From Tretioscincus oriximinensis (lineage: Eukaryota; Chordata; Lepidosauria; Squamata; Gymnophthalmidae): DNA of 64,000 bases. The stretch lies in contig JAJVDF010000190.1 of the NCBI GenBank assembly GCA_022410635.1, positions 3,408 through 67,407 on the forward strand, read 5' to 3'. This document shows positions 10,715-22,062 of this stretch, piece by piece. Under the pieces are notes generated by a model. The model was given only the letters and a program-made list of their open reading frames with translations, was not told the origin of the DNA and made no database searches. Position 1 is the first letter of the stretch. Each line of letters begins with the position of its first letter. A program made the translations under genes and the position numbers.

Positions 10715-11815
10715 CAGAATGACCAGATTTTCTGAGGCCCAAACTGGGGAAGTGAATATTCATGCTAATTTGCATATTTATGAATATGCAAACCACCCAC
10801 TAATATGCATATCTAACGGGGGTTCGCTTTCCACNTTATTAGATGCCTTACGGATATCTAAGGCAGCTTGGTCCGAAGTAGTCAGACACGTGTAACAGGA
10901 ATCACACGGGAAACACAACTTGGATCAGGAAGCAATTTCAGGAGGTCCACGGGTCATGGAGTCCTCCAGAGCTGCCATGTGTAATGGCTTTTATTGACTC
11001 AAATCAGAAGGCGTGTATCAAAGATGATGACGTCCAAAAAGGGGTAGGTACAGCACACGTGGGTCAGGGCGGACCCAGGTTGTGACACCTGTGTGACGTG
11101 GTTCTCTCCTCCCAAGGAGGTGCAGCCTGGTCAGGAAATGCAAAATATGGTATGGTGGTGAGGTACAGGATGGACCCTCTTTAGCCATTGTTTGCCTTTG
11201 CTATTATTCTAATTACAGGAACCCAGTGATTCCCCCACAGGAGAAATGGTCTTAATGGTCTTAAATGGTTTATCTCCAGGCCTCTATCAGGCTGATGTCT
11301 TCAGCCCAGGTGCACAGCCTGGTCAAACAAAGACAGCTCCTTTGCCACAATGGGTGTCATTAATCCATTTAGTCTGGCAATGTTTCTTGAGCAAGATATG
11401 CCCTTAGGTCAGGAAAAGGTGAATTGGCTGTTCCTGTTTACTCCTGGGGCTGGGGTGATCAGAGATTTTTTCCAAAATTTCCATGGAGGCCTCACTTTGG
11501 CTAGCAAAGGTCAATCCAGGTATATTTTATATTAAATATATTAATGCCAATTAATATCTGTCCCATGACTAACCCCAACACATATCCCTCCAAAATCCCC
11601 GCCCAAGAAACCCGTGAGAAGTTTTCAAAGTGGGTGAGAAATTTGCATTTTTTTATCTTTTACTGAGGGGAGGGTACCTTCAGGAGCTGGCCCCAGTTGC
11701 CAGGGCCCCCTTTCTTTTCCTCAGCAAAAAACAGGGAAATCACCCTCCCGGGATGGCATGGTAGTCACCCCCAAACTGGGTTTTCCCTCCAAAAAAGAGG
11801 TCATCTGGTCAGCCT
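10715..11815 (+). mobile_element. hAT-like non-autonomous element interrupted by a solo LTR
   Basis: The ends are inverted: left cagaatgaccagat, right atctggtcagcct. Flanks actgtaa (10708-10714) and actgttaa (11816-11823) look like a slightly decayed 8-bp duplication. The interior resembles 44390-44783 and, in reverse, 27365-27505, including the duplicated tttgcatatt...gaatatgcaaa palindrome. The solo LTR at 10812-11580 sits inside it. Confidence 0.65.
10812..11580 (-). mobile_element. Solo LTR with 4-bp target duplication
   Basis: A minus-strand LTR of 769 bp starting TGTTGGGGTTAG (rc at 11580). The other edge is tctaac at 10812, where the sister LTR has tgtaat, so the terminal CA is mutated. 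CATA flanks both sides (10808-10811, 11581-11584). A reverse AATAAA at 10990-10995 lies about 180 bp from the 3' edge, as in the sister copy at 16198-17080; both share aggaggtccacgggt. No internal genes remain, so it is a recombined solo LTR. Confidence 0.85.
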
Positions 11816-11819
11816 ACTG

Positions 11820-12539
11820 TTAAACATGTGAAATTGATGCTGATTCTGGTGTAGCAGGGGAACCCATTCCAGATACATCAAACTGTGCCACTGAAATGGG
11901 TCCCCTGGAACTCCAAAGATAGGAACTGTAGATGTTGCCTTTAAACAAATGAACAATTGTATGACTTCATTTATAATTCAGTTCTGCTCTGAATCTTGCT
12001 CATCTGTGTTGTTCAGTAATTAACCAAAATGAGAACAGCCACAATTATCTAGGACTTGTTCGGCCTTTTATCTTGAAGTCAGAATCTGTCCTATCACTTC
12101 AGGAATTAATAATTTAATTAGGCAGTTTGGTATGGTTTTGAGTGCCAACTGCAGATAGAGTCTATGATAAACCACCTATGATAATTGCCTGTTTTGCATT
12201 TTGATTTGTCATTACATCAAAGATTTTACTGAGCTTCCCTCTGTTATAAAACTGCTTCCTTTTTTCTGTGCTCAAAAGAAAGCTTCTCCCTGAAGAAATT
12301 GTTTTTATATTAATTTATATTTTGTATCACAGGCTGATTATCTGATTCTTATCACTGAAGAATGTACTGAATGTATTTACTTGGCAAGGAAAGCAAGTTT
12401 GTTTTTCTTACAATTGAACAACAGNGAGCAGAGCACACATTGTGGAATGGTCTCCCCCTCTAGGAAGAAGTGGAATGTGGAAATCTTGCAGAGGATTCAT
12501 CTGCTCAATGCATCATATGAAACATTTTACATTACATCT
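11820..12539. other. No gene recognised
   Basis: AT-rich, unique-looking sequence with no supported ORF or repeat. Confidence 0.6.
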
Positions 12540-12903
12540 GTGCCAGTTTGGTGTAGTGGTTAGAGTGTTGTACTCACATCTGGTAGTCTCCCAGTTCGCC
12601 TTCCCTGGAAGTCTTCAAACAGAGACTGGAAAGTCATCTGTCTGGGATGGTTTAATGAATCCTGCATCGAGCAGGGGGTTGGACCCGATGACCCTGGAGG
12701 TCCCTTCCAACTATATGATTCTATGATTCTCCGTGAAAACAATCTGGGCGACCTTGGGCCAGTCACCGTTCTTTAGAACTCTCTCAGCCCCACCTACTTC
12801 ATAGGGTGTCTTTTGTTTAGAAAGCAACAAAAGCTATGTTCGCCACCCTATGGTTGGCCACCTTCAGGTATAGAGCGGGATATAAGTACAAATAAATAAA
12901 TAA
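12540..12903 (+). mobile_element. tRNA-derived SINE, family A, interrupted by a CR1 end
   Basis: Head gccagtttggtgtagtggtt (box A-like) at 12542, then ctggtagtctcccagttcg. After the insertion it resumes with ctgggcgaccttgggccagt, ctctcagccccacctacttc and an L2-like tail tatagagcgggatataagta followed by aaataaata. Uninterrupted relatives: 47345 (+), 54940 (-), 63060 (-). Confidence 0.85.
12599..12730 (+). mobile_element. Short CR1 3' end of another subfamily, inside a SINE
   Basis: Sequence ggaggtcccttccaactata followed by tgattctatgattct is the classic CR1 end with an ATTCTATG octamer, distinct from the TTCTTATG subfamily elsewhere here. It interrupts the SINE body between cagttcg and ccgtgaaa. 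Confidence 0.85.
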
Positions 12904-13099
12904 ATCTGGCCTAGATGTGGAACTATGAGTAGTGGATTGAGGTGGTGAGTTTCACTCGAAGTTTTCAAAGGTTTACAATAAGGGCATGTTTACACAAGAC
13001 TGTTAGAGCACCCTTACCTGTATCTGCACAGTATTTAGGCACAGAACAAAATTACCGTATGTTCTGTCATCTGGTTCCAGAAAATCCAGCAAGGGAATC

Positions 13100-13240
13100 T
13101 CATAGTACCCTAGAGACAAACAAGAAAATGGCAGGCAGCATGAGTTTTCATAGAAGATCATTCGACACACCTGAAGATTCATCTGAAGAAGTAGACTTAT
13201 CTACAAAAGTTTATGTGGCTAACCCATTTTTTGTTAGTCT
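13100..13240. repeat. Diverged fold-back element
   Basis: Left arm ctagagacaaacaagaaaat...gcatgagttttcatagaa; right arm ctgaagaagtagacttatc...ttgttagtctctaag. Same inverted topology as the young palindromes at 34810 and 36414 but decayed. Confidence 0.65.
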
Positions 13241-13975
13241 CTAAGGTTCTATCAGATCCCCTTCGATGGATGTGACAGAAATGGTGAATGACTGTAGTTT
13301 GGGAATCACAGTTTCTTGGACCTGTTACAAGCCCTCCCCTCCCCCAATCTGGTCACACACCAGGGCATCATTTTTTAGAAGAAAAGTCAGCCTATAATTA
13401 AAGTATGTAAACAGATTTTCTAGGTTGCTGGTGGCAGTTGCTTTATTTAGAGGTTAAAGAAGCCTATTTCAGTCCAAGAAGCGTGCTCTTCAGAACAATC
13501 CAAGGGTTCTCACCAGTGTGGGAAGCAGCTGCTAGGATTTTAAATTGGACAAAAATTGCATTAGACTAATGAGTCCTGTTGGCTACATCTTCATTTTGAA
13601 GTTCATACCAAGGTGCTTGTGCTTCAAATTGCTTGCAACCTAAATCTATGAAAAAGAGTTTTTCCTGGCACCAGCTGTATGAAAATCAAGGGTGGCTAAA
13701 TTATGTCCCTCTTTAGATTACTGGATCAATGTTGGNAGTTATATGAGAATCTCATATGTTTTAGAAGAAAATCCTGCCTGAGTGAGGCATGAGTATGAGA
13801 AACACTCGTCCCTCACACCAGGATTTTTACTGAGACTTTGTTGGCTACTGGAGCTGGGGCTGGAATTGACATTACAAATGATGTCACTCAATAGCGTCTG
13901 GAGTGACATCACTTCTGGTCCCGCCCCAGTAGTGACATCACAAAATTTCCACATGCACTCACAACACTGTCCTGG
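13240..13975. other. Non-coding; CRE-like palindromes
   Basis: No gene. Near 13880-13945 there are three TGACATCA/TGATGTCA-type motifs, also seen at 62950. They may belong to an old repeat. Confidence 0.45.
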
Positions 13976-16165
13976 ATTAGACAAGTTCATGAATGATGCT
14001 TCTGCTGAAGCTCTGGTCTTCCTTTGGAATCGGGAGATGACCAGGGCTATCAACACGATCGCTCCCAAGTGCCTTTGGTGTATCTGTGGAGCCCTGAGAG
14101 CACCCTGGCATTCTGGGGAGTTAAGAGTGATGAAACAGGAAGGCCAATGGCTGGAGCTCAGATGGTGCAAATCCCAACAAGAATCTGACCGAACACGGGT
14201 TAGAGCACATTATCATGCCTACCAGGTGGCGATGGTGTCAGTGAAAAGGAGTTATTTCTTTGCTACCATTGCGCTCTCAAGTAGCCGTCCAGTGGAGATC
14301 TTTTGAGTAGTAAATGGCCTTATAAGTTCTAGCCCGGTAAAGTAAGGGCAAAGGCTGTCCAATTGCTGCTGNGACAAATTTGCAAGGCACTTTGAGGGCA
14401 AAGTCGCTCAGATTTGTGGGGGATTGGATGCCACTCTTGTGAATAGCCCAGGGGAAGTGTCCAGACAAACATCTGGTCCAGTTATTTTGCATCAGTTTTG
14501 ATTATTGTGGCCTGATGATGCGGACAAGCTGTTTGTTGGCATTCTGCCAACTTCATGCCCTCTGGAACCTTGCCCTTCCTGGCTTATAAAAGCCAGTCAG
14601 CAGGGTATGACAAGGTGAGTCCAGGGAGTGGTGAATGCTTCTTTGGGGGATGTGGTGATCCTGCTGGCTCTTAAAGAGACGGTGGTGCTCCCTCTTCTCA
14701 AGAAGCCTTCCCTGGACTCAGAAGAGTTAGACAACTACCGCCTGCTGGCAACATACCCTTCCTGGGCAAGGTTCTGGAGAGGGCTGTGGCTATTCAACTG
14801 CAGGCATGCTTGGAAAAAATGGATTATCTAGACCCATTTCAATCTGGCTTCAGGCCTAGTCATGGCACAGAAACCACCTTGGTCGCCCTGGTTGATGACC
14901 TACTCCAGGAGAGGGCTGGACCACTCAGCGGCTCTGCATACCATTGACCGTGATATCCTCCTGGAGAAGCTAAGGAGTCTAGGAGTGGGTGGCAAGGCAT
15001 TGCAGTGGTTCTGCTCCTATCTCCAAAGCTGCCTCCGGAGAGTGGGGAGCGGGGGAATCTTGCTCAACACCCTGGGAGCTCACTTGTGTGGTTCCTCAGG
15101 GGCCAATCCTCTCCCCCATGCTGTTCAACATCTATATGAAGCCGCTGGGAGAGGTCATCAGAAGATTTGGAGTGAAGTGTCATCAATATGCAGATGACAC
15201 ACATATCTCTCTGTTCTATTTGAATCAGAAGAGGTGGTTGAAGTTCTTGACAGGTGCCTGGAAGCAGTAATGGGCTAGATGGGGGGCAATAAATTGAAAT
15301 TGAATCCAGACAAGACGGAGGTGCTGTGTGTTGGAGNATCCTGCATTCGTGAAGTGGGGAGGCACTCTGTCCTTGATGGGATAAAATTGACCTAGAATGG
15401 ACGGGTGTGAAATCTGGGGGTGCTCCTGGACTCTCCACTGACACTGGAAATCCAGGTGGAGGCGGTGGCCAGGAGTGCCTACTTCCAGTTACGTCTGGTT
15501 CACCAGTTACGACCATTCTGGGAACTTCCAGATTGGACTATTGTAATGCGCTCTATATGGGGCTGCCCTTAAAAATGATTTGGAAGCTGCAGTTGGTGCA
15601 GAATGCAGCAGCTAGACTGCTGAAGGGAACAGCTGGTCAGACACACATCATGCCGGTCGTGAAAGAGCTGCACTGGCTGCCCATCTGCTACCGAGCCCAA
15701 TTCAAGGTNTTAACTTTAACTTATAAGGCCCTAAATAACGGGGTCCAAATACCCAAAGGAACGCCCGTGCCTTAGGATCTGCAGGGGAAGGCCCTCCTAA
15801 TTGTACCACCACTTTCAACAGCTAATAGTGTGGGAACCCGGGGTAGGGCCTTCTCCATGGTTGCCGCCAGTCTTTGGAATAGTCTCCCCCTCGAGGTGCA
15901 TCTGCCACCATCATTATATTCTTTTAGAAGGTCCTTAAAGATGCACCTCTTCAACCTGGCCTTTGGTTGAAGAAATGCTGGGGTTTTTATTTTATTTTAT
16001 TTTTTTATTTTCCCCTCCACTTTCAGATGCTTATTGTTGCTGTTTTAAAATGTAAAAAAATTGTTCTGTTTTTTGTTGTTGCCGCCCCGAGACCTTCTGG
16101 TATGGGGCGGCATATAAATGTAAATAAATAAATAAATGAATGAATAAATGAATAAATAAAATGGA
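13975..16165 (+). pseudogene. Degenerate L2-clade LINE (RT to 3' tail)
   Basis: Coding traces run from the segment before the RT (LRVMKQEGQWLE near 14120; SSSRPVEIF near 14280) through LDPFQSGFRPSHGTETT (14830), the FNIYMKPLGEVIRRFG and QYADDTHISLF catalytic box (about 15125-15215), to the C-terminal [14 protein letters not shown]...[11 protein letters not shown] block (15530-15630). Many frame changes and N calls break it. The 3' UTR carries gccccgagaccttctggtat and a tail of AAATAAATGAATG repeats (16115-16162). EN is absent. Confidence 0.9.
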
Positions 16166-16197
16166 AGCCAAGTGTATCAATAGTATCAATACTAGGA

Positions 16198-17080
16198 TGT
16201 AATGAGATTCGGCTTCCTCACTAAATGTGACCGGATCGGTGAAGCGAGGAAGCTTGCCCTGGGGTCCGTATCACTTGCCACGACAATAACCGGCACACAG
16301 ACGACACTTCAGGGTAACAGGAGATTCGTAGGAGGTCCACGGGTGTAGCGGAAGCCTCCAGATGAGTGAAAAGTCTCCACTTTTATTGACCACAAAATCA
16401 GAAGGCATGTATGAATTTGATGACGGGATGAAAAGGGCGGAGGGTGCCCAACGTGGGCACATGACGAGGTACATGANGCGTGATGCCCCCTCCCAAGGGG
16501 GTGCATCCTGGGTACAGTAACCAATGGGGAAAGAGACGTATGTGTGTGTGGTGTGCCTAATTACTGGAACATTTAGCTATCATTGAGATCCCCTGTCAAT
16601 CAAACCTGACAGGAAGATGATTCATACCAAAGGTCCAATCTTTGATGACCCTTGATTGGTATCAAACAAAGAGGTGATACCTAGTGTATACAGACAAGGG
16701 GAAGAAGGCAAAGAGTGGCTTCCTTAGTANAATAGGGAAGCTTCAGGCTAGTTTGCCCAAGAGATTTTCCCATAGGGNTTCAAGTCTGCCTTGGNCAGAA
16801 GCAAACAGTTGACTTCCCAGTTGATAATGGGATTAAATGTGTCTATTGTTTAGACAGTGCAAGAACCAGGAGCTACCTTTCACAGGTGCCCCCAGGGAGA
16901 GGAAAAGGGATTAAGAGAGTTCCTGAGTTGAGGCAGGGGTAAGGTAAAGGTCAGTTTGACCAAGGAATTTTGAAAATTGATTACCCAGAGGCCTCTCTTT
17001 GGTAGCTAGTTCCAGCTATAAATGTTATATTAATAATATATTTTATTTGTAATATGTGTCCCAGGGGGAGAATTCCAACA
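16198..17080 (-). mobile_element. Solo LTR (883 bp) with 4-bp duplication AGGA
   Basis: Minus-strand LTR beginning TGTTGGAATTCTCC (rc at 17080) and ending ...ATTACA (tgtaat at 16198), a proper TG...CA pair. AGGA flanks both sides (16194-16197, 17081-17084). A reverse AATAAA lies at 16382-16387. Shares blocks with the LTR at 10812-11580, so one family. The left flank is the L2 tail region and the right flank is a CR1 3' end. No gag-pol remains. Confidence 0.9.
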
Positions 17081-17084
17081 AGGA

Positions 17085-17222
17085 TGGATCGCTTGATACT
17101 GCCTCTGAGATGGAGCAACAGGCAGGGGGTCTACCAGGGAAATACCATTTGCAGGTATCCAGTTGGTGGGCCACTGTGTGATTCAGAATGCTGGACTAGA
17201 TAGCTTTTATGTTCTTAAGTTC
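17085..17222 (+). mobile_element. CR1 3' UTR fragment
   Basis: ctctgagatggagcaacagg, ataccatttgcaggtatcca and gaatgctggactagatagc follow the CR1 3' UTR order. The tail is short (tatgttcttaag). Confidence 0.8.
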
Positions 17223-17414
17223 CATCTCCTATCAGGTCTGAGCATATGGCTAATGCAAGGGATGATGGGAAATGTAGTCCAGCAAGGAGACTCTATACTC
17301 TTTGGAAGAATGCAAGGTAAATATGCAAGTCAAATGTACACCTCTAGTGTTGTTCTGATATATGTTTTTAATCCATCTTCTGGCCTAAACCAGAAAAAAA
17401 ATGTTATCAACCTG

Positions 17415-17660
17415 TCTATGCCTTAGGATCTGCAGAGGAGGCTCATTTGGTTGTGCTACCTCCCTCAGCAGCAAAGGGCAAGGGAATCCAGAGCGGGGGA
17501 TTTCTCTGTGGTGACCCCTCAGCCTATACCATAGTCTGCCCCTTGAGGTGCATCAATCATCATTGTTGTATTCATTTAGAAAATCTCTGAAGAAGATTTA
17601 ACCTAGACTTTGGTTGAAGAAAGAGCTTTTCCTTTCCCACTTTGTGGAACTGTTTTAAAG
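17415..17660 (+). mobile_element. L2 3' fragment
   Basis: Follows the 3' coding/UTR order of the L2 at 13975-16165: gccttaggatctgcagagga, ccttgaggtgcatcaatcat, gactttggttgaagaaagag. No tail seen. Confidence 0.7.
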
Positions 17661-18925
17661 TAAATACAGGATTGAAGATGGATTAAAAGTATGTGTTGGA
17701 ATAGCACTTTGAAGGTATTTTCTAAACTGGACCTCATTTTGAGATATCTCTCAGAACTGAGACCTGCCACCAACAGAGACCAGGTTAATGCCTATTGGGG
17801 CAGACCCTAACAGCTCGTAGTTATCACAAGCCTGTAACAGCCTCCTGTTTTGAGCAATATCTCAGATTAAGCTTTGATCTTGGAAGGCTGGAGGCACATG
17901 GGGGNTTCAGACCTTGATGCTACTTATATGATGATGACTCTACCAGATGTGGCAACAGTGCTTCAGCTTTCCACACGGGGAAGAAGCTCTGTTGTCCTGG
18001 AATATCTTCTTACTGGTCCTTTCAGGAACCAGCACAAAATGTCTGCTCTCCCACTGAGCAGCCTGGTGTGTGCGGGAATTCAGACATGGCATGAAGTCAC
18101 CAGTCGGCAGGACTGGAGAATCAGCTGGTCCTTCCTGCCTTCATTTTCTTGCAAGCTTCTTGTGGATTACTAGGTAAGTGGTGATGAGTGATAATCCTGC
18201 AATTGTTTTCAGACTGNGTGCTTCACTCACCCTGTAAAGGAGGCCTTTGTCTTTAAAAGCAGTTCCTTTGTCCACAGATATCTGTAATTGGTGATGATAT
18301 AGAAAGCTTTTTCTGTTACAGAATGTCTTCTTCCCCCACCAACGGTGTCCTTGGCATCTTTCCATCATTAGATTAAGACTTTCCTGTTTCCCAGAAGATT
18401 TTAATAATAGTTTCCATTGCTTCATTTAAATCACTCTCTCTTTTTCTTTTCTTTTTTTTTTTGGGGGGGGGGGGCTCTGCTAAAGAATATTGTGATATTC
18501 ATTATCACCTTATCTGTTGCATTCCATAGACATTCAGTTGGACATTCAAACAACTTAAAAGTAGGATTGTACTTGAGACATCCACATCCTTGTATGATAA
18601 CTGAATTTTAAAGGTGGAATGTATTATATATGACTCAATGTGGGGAACCCTGGCTCCTGCCCATAGGCTATAAGAGGGCCTTCAGGGGCACCCAGGATCA
18701 AAGTGAGCTCATTTTTTCTTGAAATGAGTATGTTAGTCACAAAAAAACCTGAAAGAAGACAGCATTTTGCAGTTTTCTACTGTCAGGATCCATCAACAAA
18801 ATCCATCCTTGATTCATGCTGGGTATCTTGAAGCTGTATTTTAAATTCTCATATTGNGCTGGAGCAACATGATGTCAGGACATTGTAGGAGACTGAAATG
18901 GTAACACAGTGGAGTTTCAGTATTT
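17660..18925. other. No gene recognised; T/G low-complexity run
   Basis: Contains a C/T tract ending in T9-12 then G12 near 18432-18474. Otherwise nothing identifiable; ORFs on both strands are unsupported. Confidence 0.55.
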
Positions 18926-19310
18926 ATTTTTTTATTTTTTTAATTATTTGTATTTCTATACTGCCCTATACCCGAAGACCTCAAGGATTCAGTAAAAACA
19001 GAATTAACATGTTATAGTACCNTGCAGTAAGAAAGACTGTGCTGTTTTTTTCAGCCAAAGGTCAAATTAAGAGGTGTGTCTTTAGTGATTTTTCCTGAAT
19101 GAATACAATGATGGTGATTGGCGTCTCTCCAGGGGGACGTTGCTCCATAGTCTAGGGGCTGCCAGTGAGAAGATCCTGTCCTGGGTTCCCACTCTCCTTG
19201 CTACTGAGAGTGGTGTCATAATCAGGAAGGCCTCCTCTGCAGATCTCAAGGCACAGGCAGATAGGTACAAGAGAAGGCCTTCCTTTAGATATTTGGGACC
19301 CAAGCATAGA
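18925..19310 (-). mobile_element. L2 3' end, reverse orientation
   Basis: Reads inward from ttatttttttattttttta, then ctgccctatacccgaagacc (L2 3' motif in reverse), agccaaaggtcaaattaag and ctccagggggacgttgctcc. The minus ORF 19303-19082 includes VPLERRQSPSLYSF, an L2 C-terminal trace. Confidence 0.75.
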
Positions 19311-19476
19311 TATATATAAGAGGCAGCTTACTAGGAGACTTGTGAAGAAGACAGAGTGTGTGCTTTTACCCTCCCTGTGATTGTATTTACTTAAATTTTA
19401 AGACTTGGTTGGTACCGATTAATGTAGAATATACCACTCTTCCAGATTAGAGGGCACTTAATACATGCAGACAATG

Positions 19477-19645
19477 GCTGCCTCCTCACGAGGTTTTCAT
19501 ACGTGTTGGTCAAGAATCTGCCCCACATGGTAAGAAATTTTCAGTAATTTATTCCGAGTGGATTACTGAAAGCCCATTGTCATGTGGAGCGGATTCTTAA
19601 TCATGTAAGTACCACTGCGGTACGAAAACCTTGTGTGGNGGCAGC
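19477..19645. mobile_element. Imperfect palindromic MITE
   Basis: The left half (gctgcctcctcacgaggttt, caagaatctgccccacatgg, cagtaat) is inverted in the right half (attactg, catgtggagcggattcttaa, cggtacgaaaaccttgtgtg, gcagc), with the centre near 19555. A related right half occurs at 61655-61722. Target duplication not resolved. Confidence 0.65.
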
Positions 19646-20339
19646 TAATGTGGACCACTGAGCTCCTTAAGCCAGATAACGAGATATGCGTATAGAGGGC
19701 TTTAGAGATTTCTTGAGACTTAAATTGCCTCCACACAACAAGTTAAAATATGCAACATGGAAAAGGATGGCGGAATGCAGCCACCACATGTTATCTGAAA
19801 ATCTGTGTGGAATGGGCGATACAACTAACCCAGGAAGTACATNCTTATGCTAGTGTTTTCTCGGGGTATCCTGGAAAATCCCATTAACAATGAGTATACA
19901 TAGAAGGCTTCCCGTCTCCCCAGTAGCAAGCATGGCAATTTTGCAAAGGACCAGTTGTAGGTAAACCTTGTGGGTTGGTGAACTTATTGTGGCAAGGTAA
20001 TACAGTAGCAATGTAGTATCCCTAACAGCAGCTGGAAAAAAGGGTAAGGTAAAAAAAAAAAGATAATCTAATCTTCCATTATATGAATGCTTGTCACTAG
20101 AAGGTGGAGTGAGCTTGTTTCCCTGATTCTCTGGGGAGCAAGATTAGAAAGTGTCAGTAGAAACTGGAGGCAAGCTAGTTTGGACTGAATGTTAGGCAGA
20201 ACTTTATTACTGTACAAAAACTGCTTGACAGCAAGAGAAGCTTCCTTGGGAAGTGATGCGCTGTCGTTTGCAAGAAATAAACGAGTAGCAAAATTGGATG
20301 TTCGTCAGGCAAGAATGCTGACAGGAATGGCAAAGGTAA
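19646..20339. other. No gene recognised
   Basis: Unique-looking sequence with an A12 run near 20050. Overlapping ORFs near 20200-20500 come from the adjacent MITE. Confidence 0.55.
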
Positions 20340-20341
20340 TA

Positions 20342-20595
20342 CAGTGATACCTCGGTTCTCGAACGCCTTGACTTTCGACCAAATCGGTATTCGACCAGGA
20401 GATTCGAGAAACTTTTGTCTTGGAATCCGAACAAATATTTGGAACTCGAACTTCCGAGATGAGCCGAGTTGAGCCGAATGGCGTTCATTCGGCCCAGCGC
20501 GCCTTGCTTGCGTCATCATTGCTTCGGTTGTCGAACAATTTGGTTCTCGACCGTCCTCCTGGAACGAATTATGTTCGAGAACCGAGGTATCACTG
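20342..20595. mobile_element. Mariner-type MITE with TA duplication
   Basis: A 254-bp element with 23-bp terminal inverted repeats: CAGTGATACCTCGGTTCTCG at the left and its exact complement ending at 20595. TA flanks both sides (20340-20341, 20596-20597). The interior is CpG-rich (ttcgac, cgaacttccg, cagcgcgcc), suggesting modest age. TIRs starting CAGT with TA targets fit the Tc1/mariner-pogo group; no transposase. Confidence 0.92.
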
Positions 20596-20837
20596 TATCT
20601 GTTCAGTGCCAGAAACTACTGCAAACTTGGGTGGCAGACATGTGTTCCTTGTCGAGGCTGGGACCAATATTATTTAAACAGAATGCTACAAGTGATTATC
20701 TTTATGCTATATATTATAGTCCCATGTTATTCATATTTTTAATATCTGTGAGTTTTATGTAATCTGCAGTTTCAGAGATGTTTATGATTTTACTATCTAT
20801 AATCTACAAAAATTGCAATTTAGGCTAGTAGAAAAAT

Positions 20838-21075
20838 GTGGCTTTTATACCCCGCTCTTTTCCAGAGCGGCTTACAGGGTTAATTTTCACCCGAAAGCTT
20901 ACATTTTATTCTTTCTTATTTTATTACAAATTTTATTACAAATTTGCATCTCTTTCGAATAGTTGAATTAGCTAGAGCTGCAGGCTAGTGGAAGGCACTC
21001 ACCCCTCCCCATGTCCGACACAGGGCTTTGAAACCCGTTCTCCCAGATGGAAAGCCGTCTCCTTAGCCACAGTCC
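20838..21075 (-). mobile_element. SINE family B
   Basis: Reverse-oriented copy: ttttataccccgctcttttc, cccgaaagcttacattttat, agctagagctgcaggctagt, acacagggctttgaaacccg, head at about 21060. Confidence 0.8.
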
Positions 21076-21529
21076 AGGCAAAGTCTGGGATTGGTGGCCT
21101 GCCCAGGGACCACCTGCCCTGGCACATTCAGAGTTAGAGACTGAACACTAAAACAGCTCCCAACTGTAATGACCCGATTGTCTGTATCACTGGAAAATAT
21201 TTGGCAAAGGAGTCTAATAGCACCCTAAATACTAATAGGGGGAAAACACTGTGATGATACTGTTGCCTAATGTGACAACAATGACATTCTGACAATTCTT
21301 AGCAAATGAGATTTTCCATTCTTGTGATACTGTCATCTGGAAGTCATTTTGTTTGCTGGGTGTCAGGAGGAAGTTTCGCAGTCTCACCTCCACAAATGAT
21401 ATTGGTTAGTCTGCTGTCAGTATCAGACTTCACAGTATCGGATTCTATTGTGAGGCGAGGGAAGGTTTATGGGAATATAAACATCAACATTCTCTTAGTT
21501 TCTAGATAAAATTATCTACGCAGCATAGC

Positions 21530-22062
21530 CTTTCTGATTGGGCCTCTTCAACCTCGAAAGGCGACATTTCAGAGGTGATCTGATTGAAGTGTACAAAATC
21601 ATGTATGGGATGGACAGGGTGAACAGAGAAAAAATGTTTTCTCTATCACACAACTCTAGGACCAGAGGGCCCTCCTTGAAACTGATGGGTAGAAAAGTAA
21701 GAAGAGAAAAAAGAAAGTATTTTTTCACCCAGAGGATCATCGGCCTGTGGAATTTACTTCCTGAAGAGGTAGTGGTAGCTAACAGCTTGGGTAGTTTCAA
21801 GACAGTACTAGACAGGTTTATGGACACCAAGGGTATAAATGGATACTAGGATGGATGTCTGGATGTTGCCTCCGGGATGGAGCAACAGGCAGGACTCCTG
21901 AAATACCATTTGCAGGGAGTCATGAACAGGGGCATATTTTGCTTTCCTCTGTTCAGACTCCCCAGGTGCATCTGGTGGGCCTCTGTGTGAGACAGAATGC
22001 TGGACTAGATGGGCTATGGCCTGATTCAGTATGGCCCTTCTTACGTTCTTATGTTCTTATGA
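21530..22062 (+). mobile_element. CR1 3' fragment with RT C-terminus
   Basis: The plus frame 21538-21849 starts at LFNLERRHFRGDLIEVYKIM and ends DRFMDTKGINGY; the 3' UTR ends in ttcttacgttcttatgttct at about 22040-22058. Truncated at the LFNLERR segment. Confidence 0.92.

Noticed and set aside
12540..12600. Possible functional tRNA gene
   Set aside because: Box A and B-like sequences belong to a SINE head with a long non-tRNA body; no complete cloverleaf.
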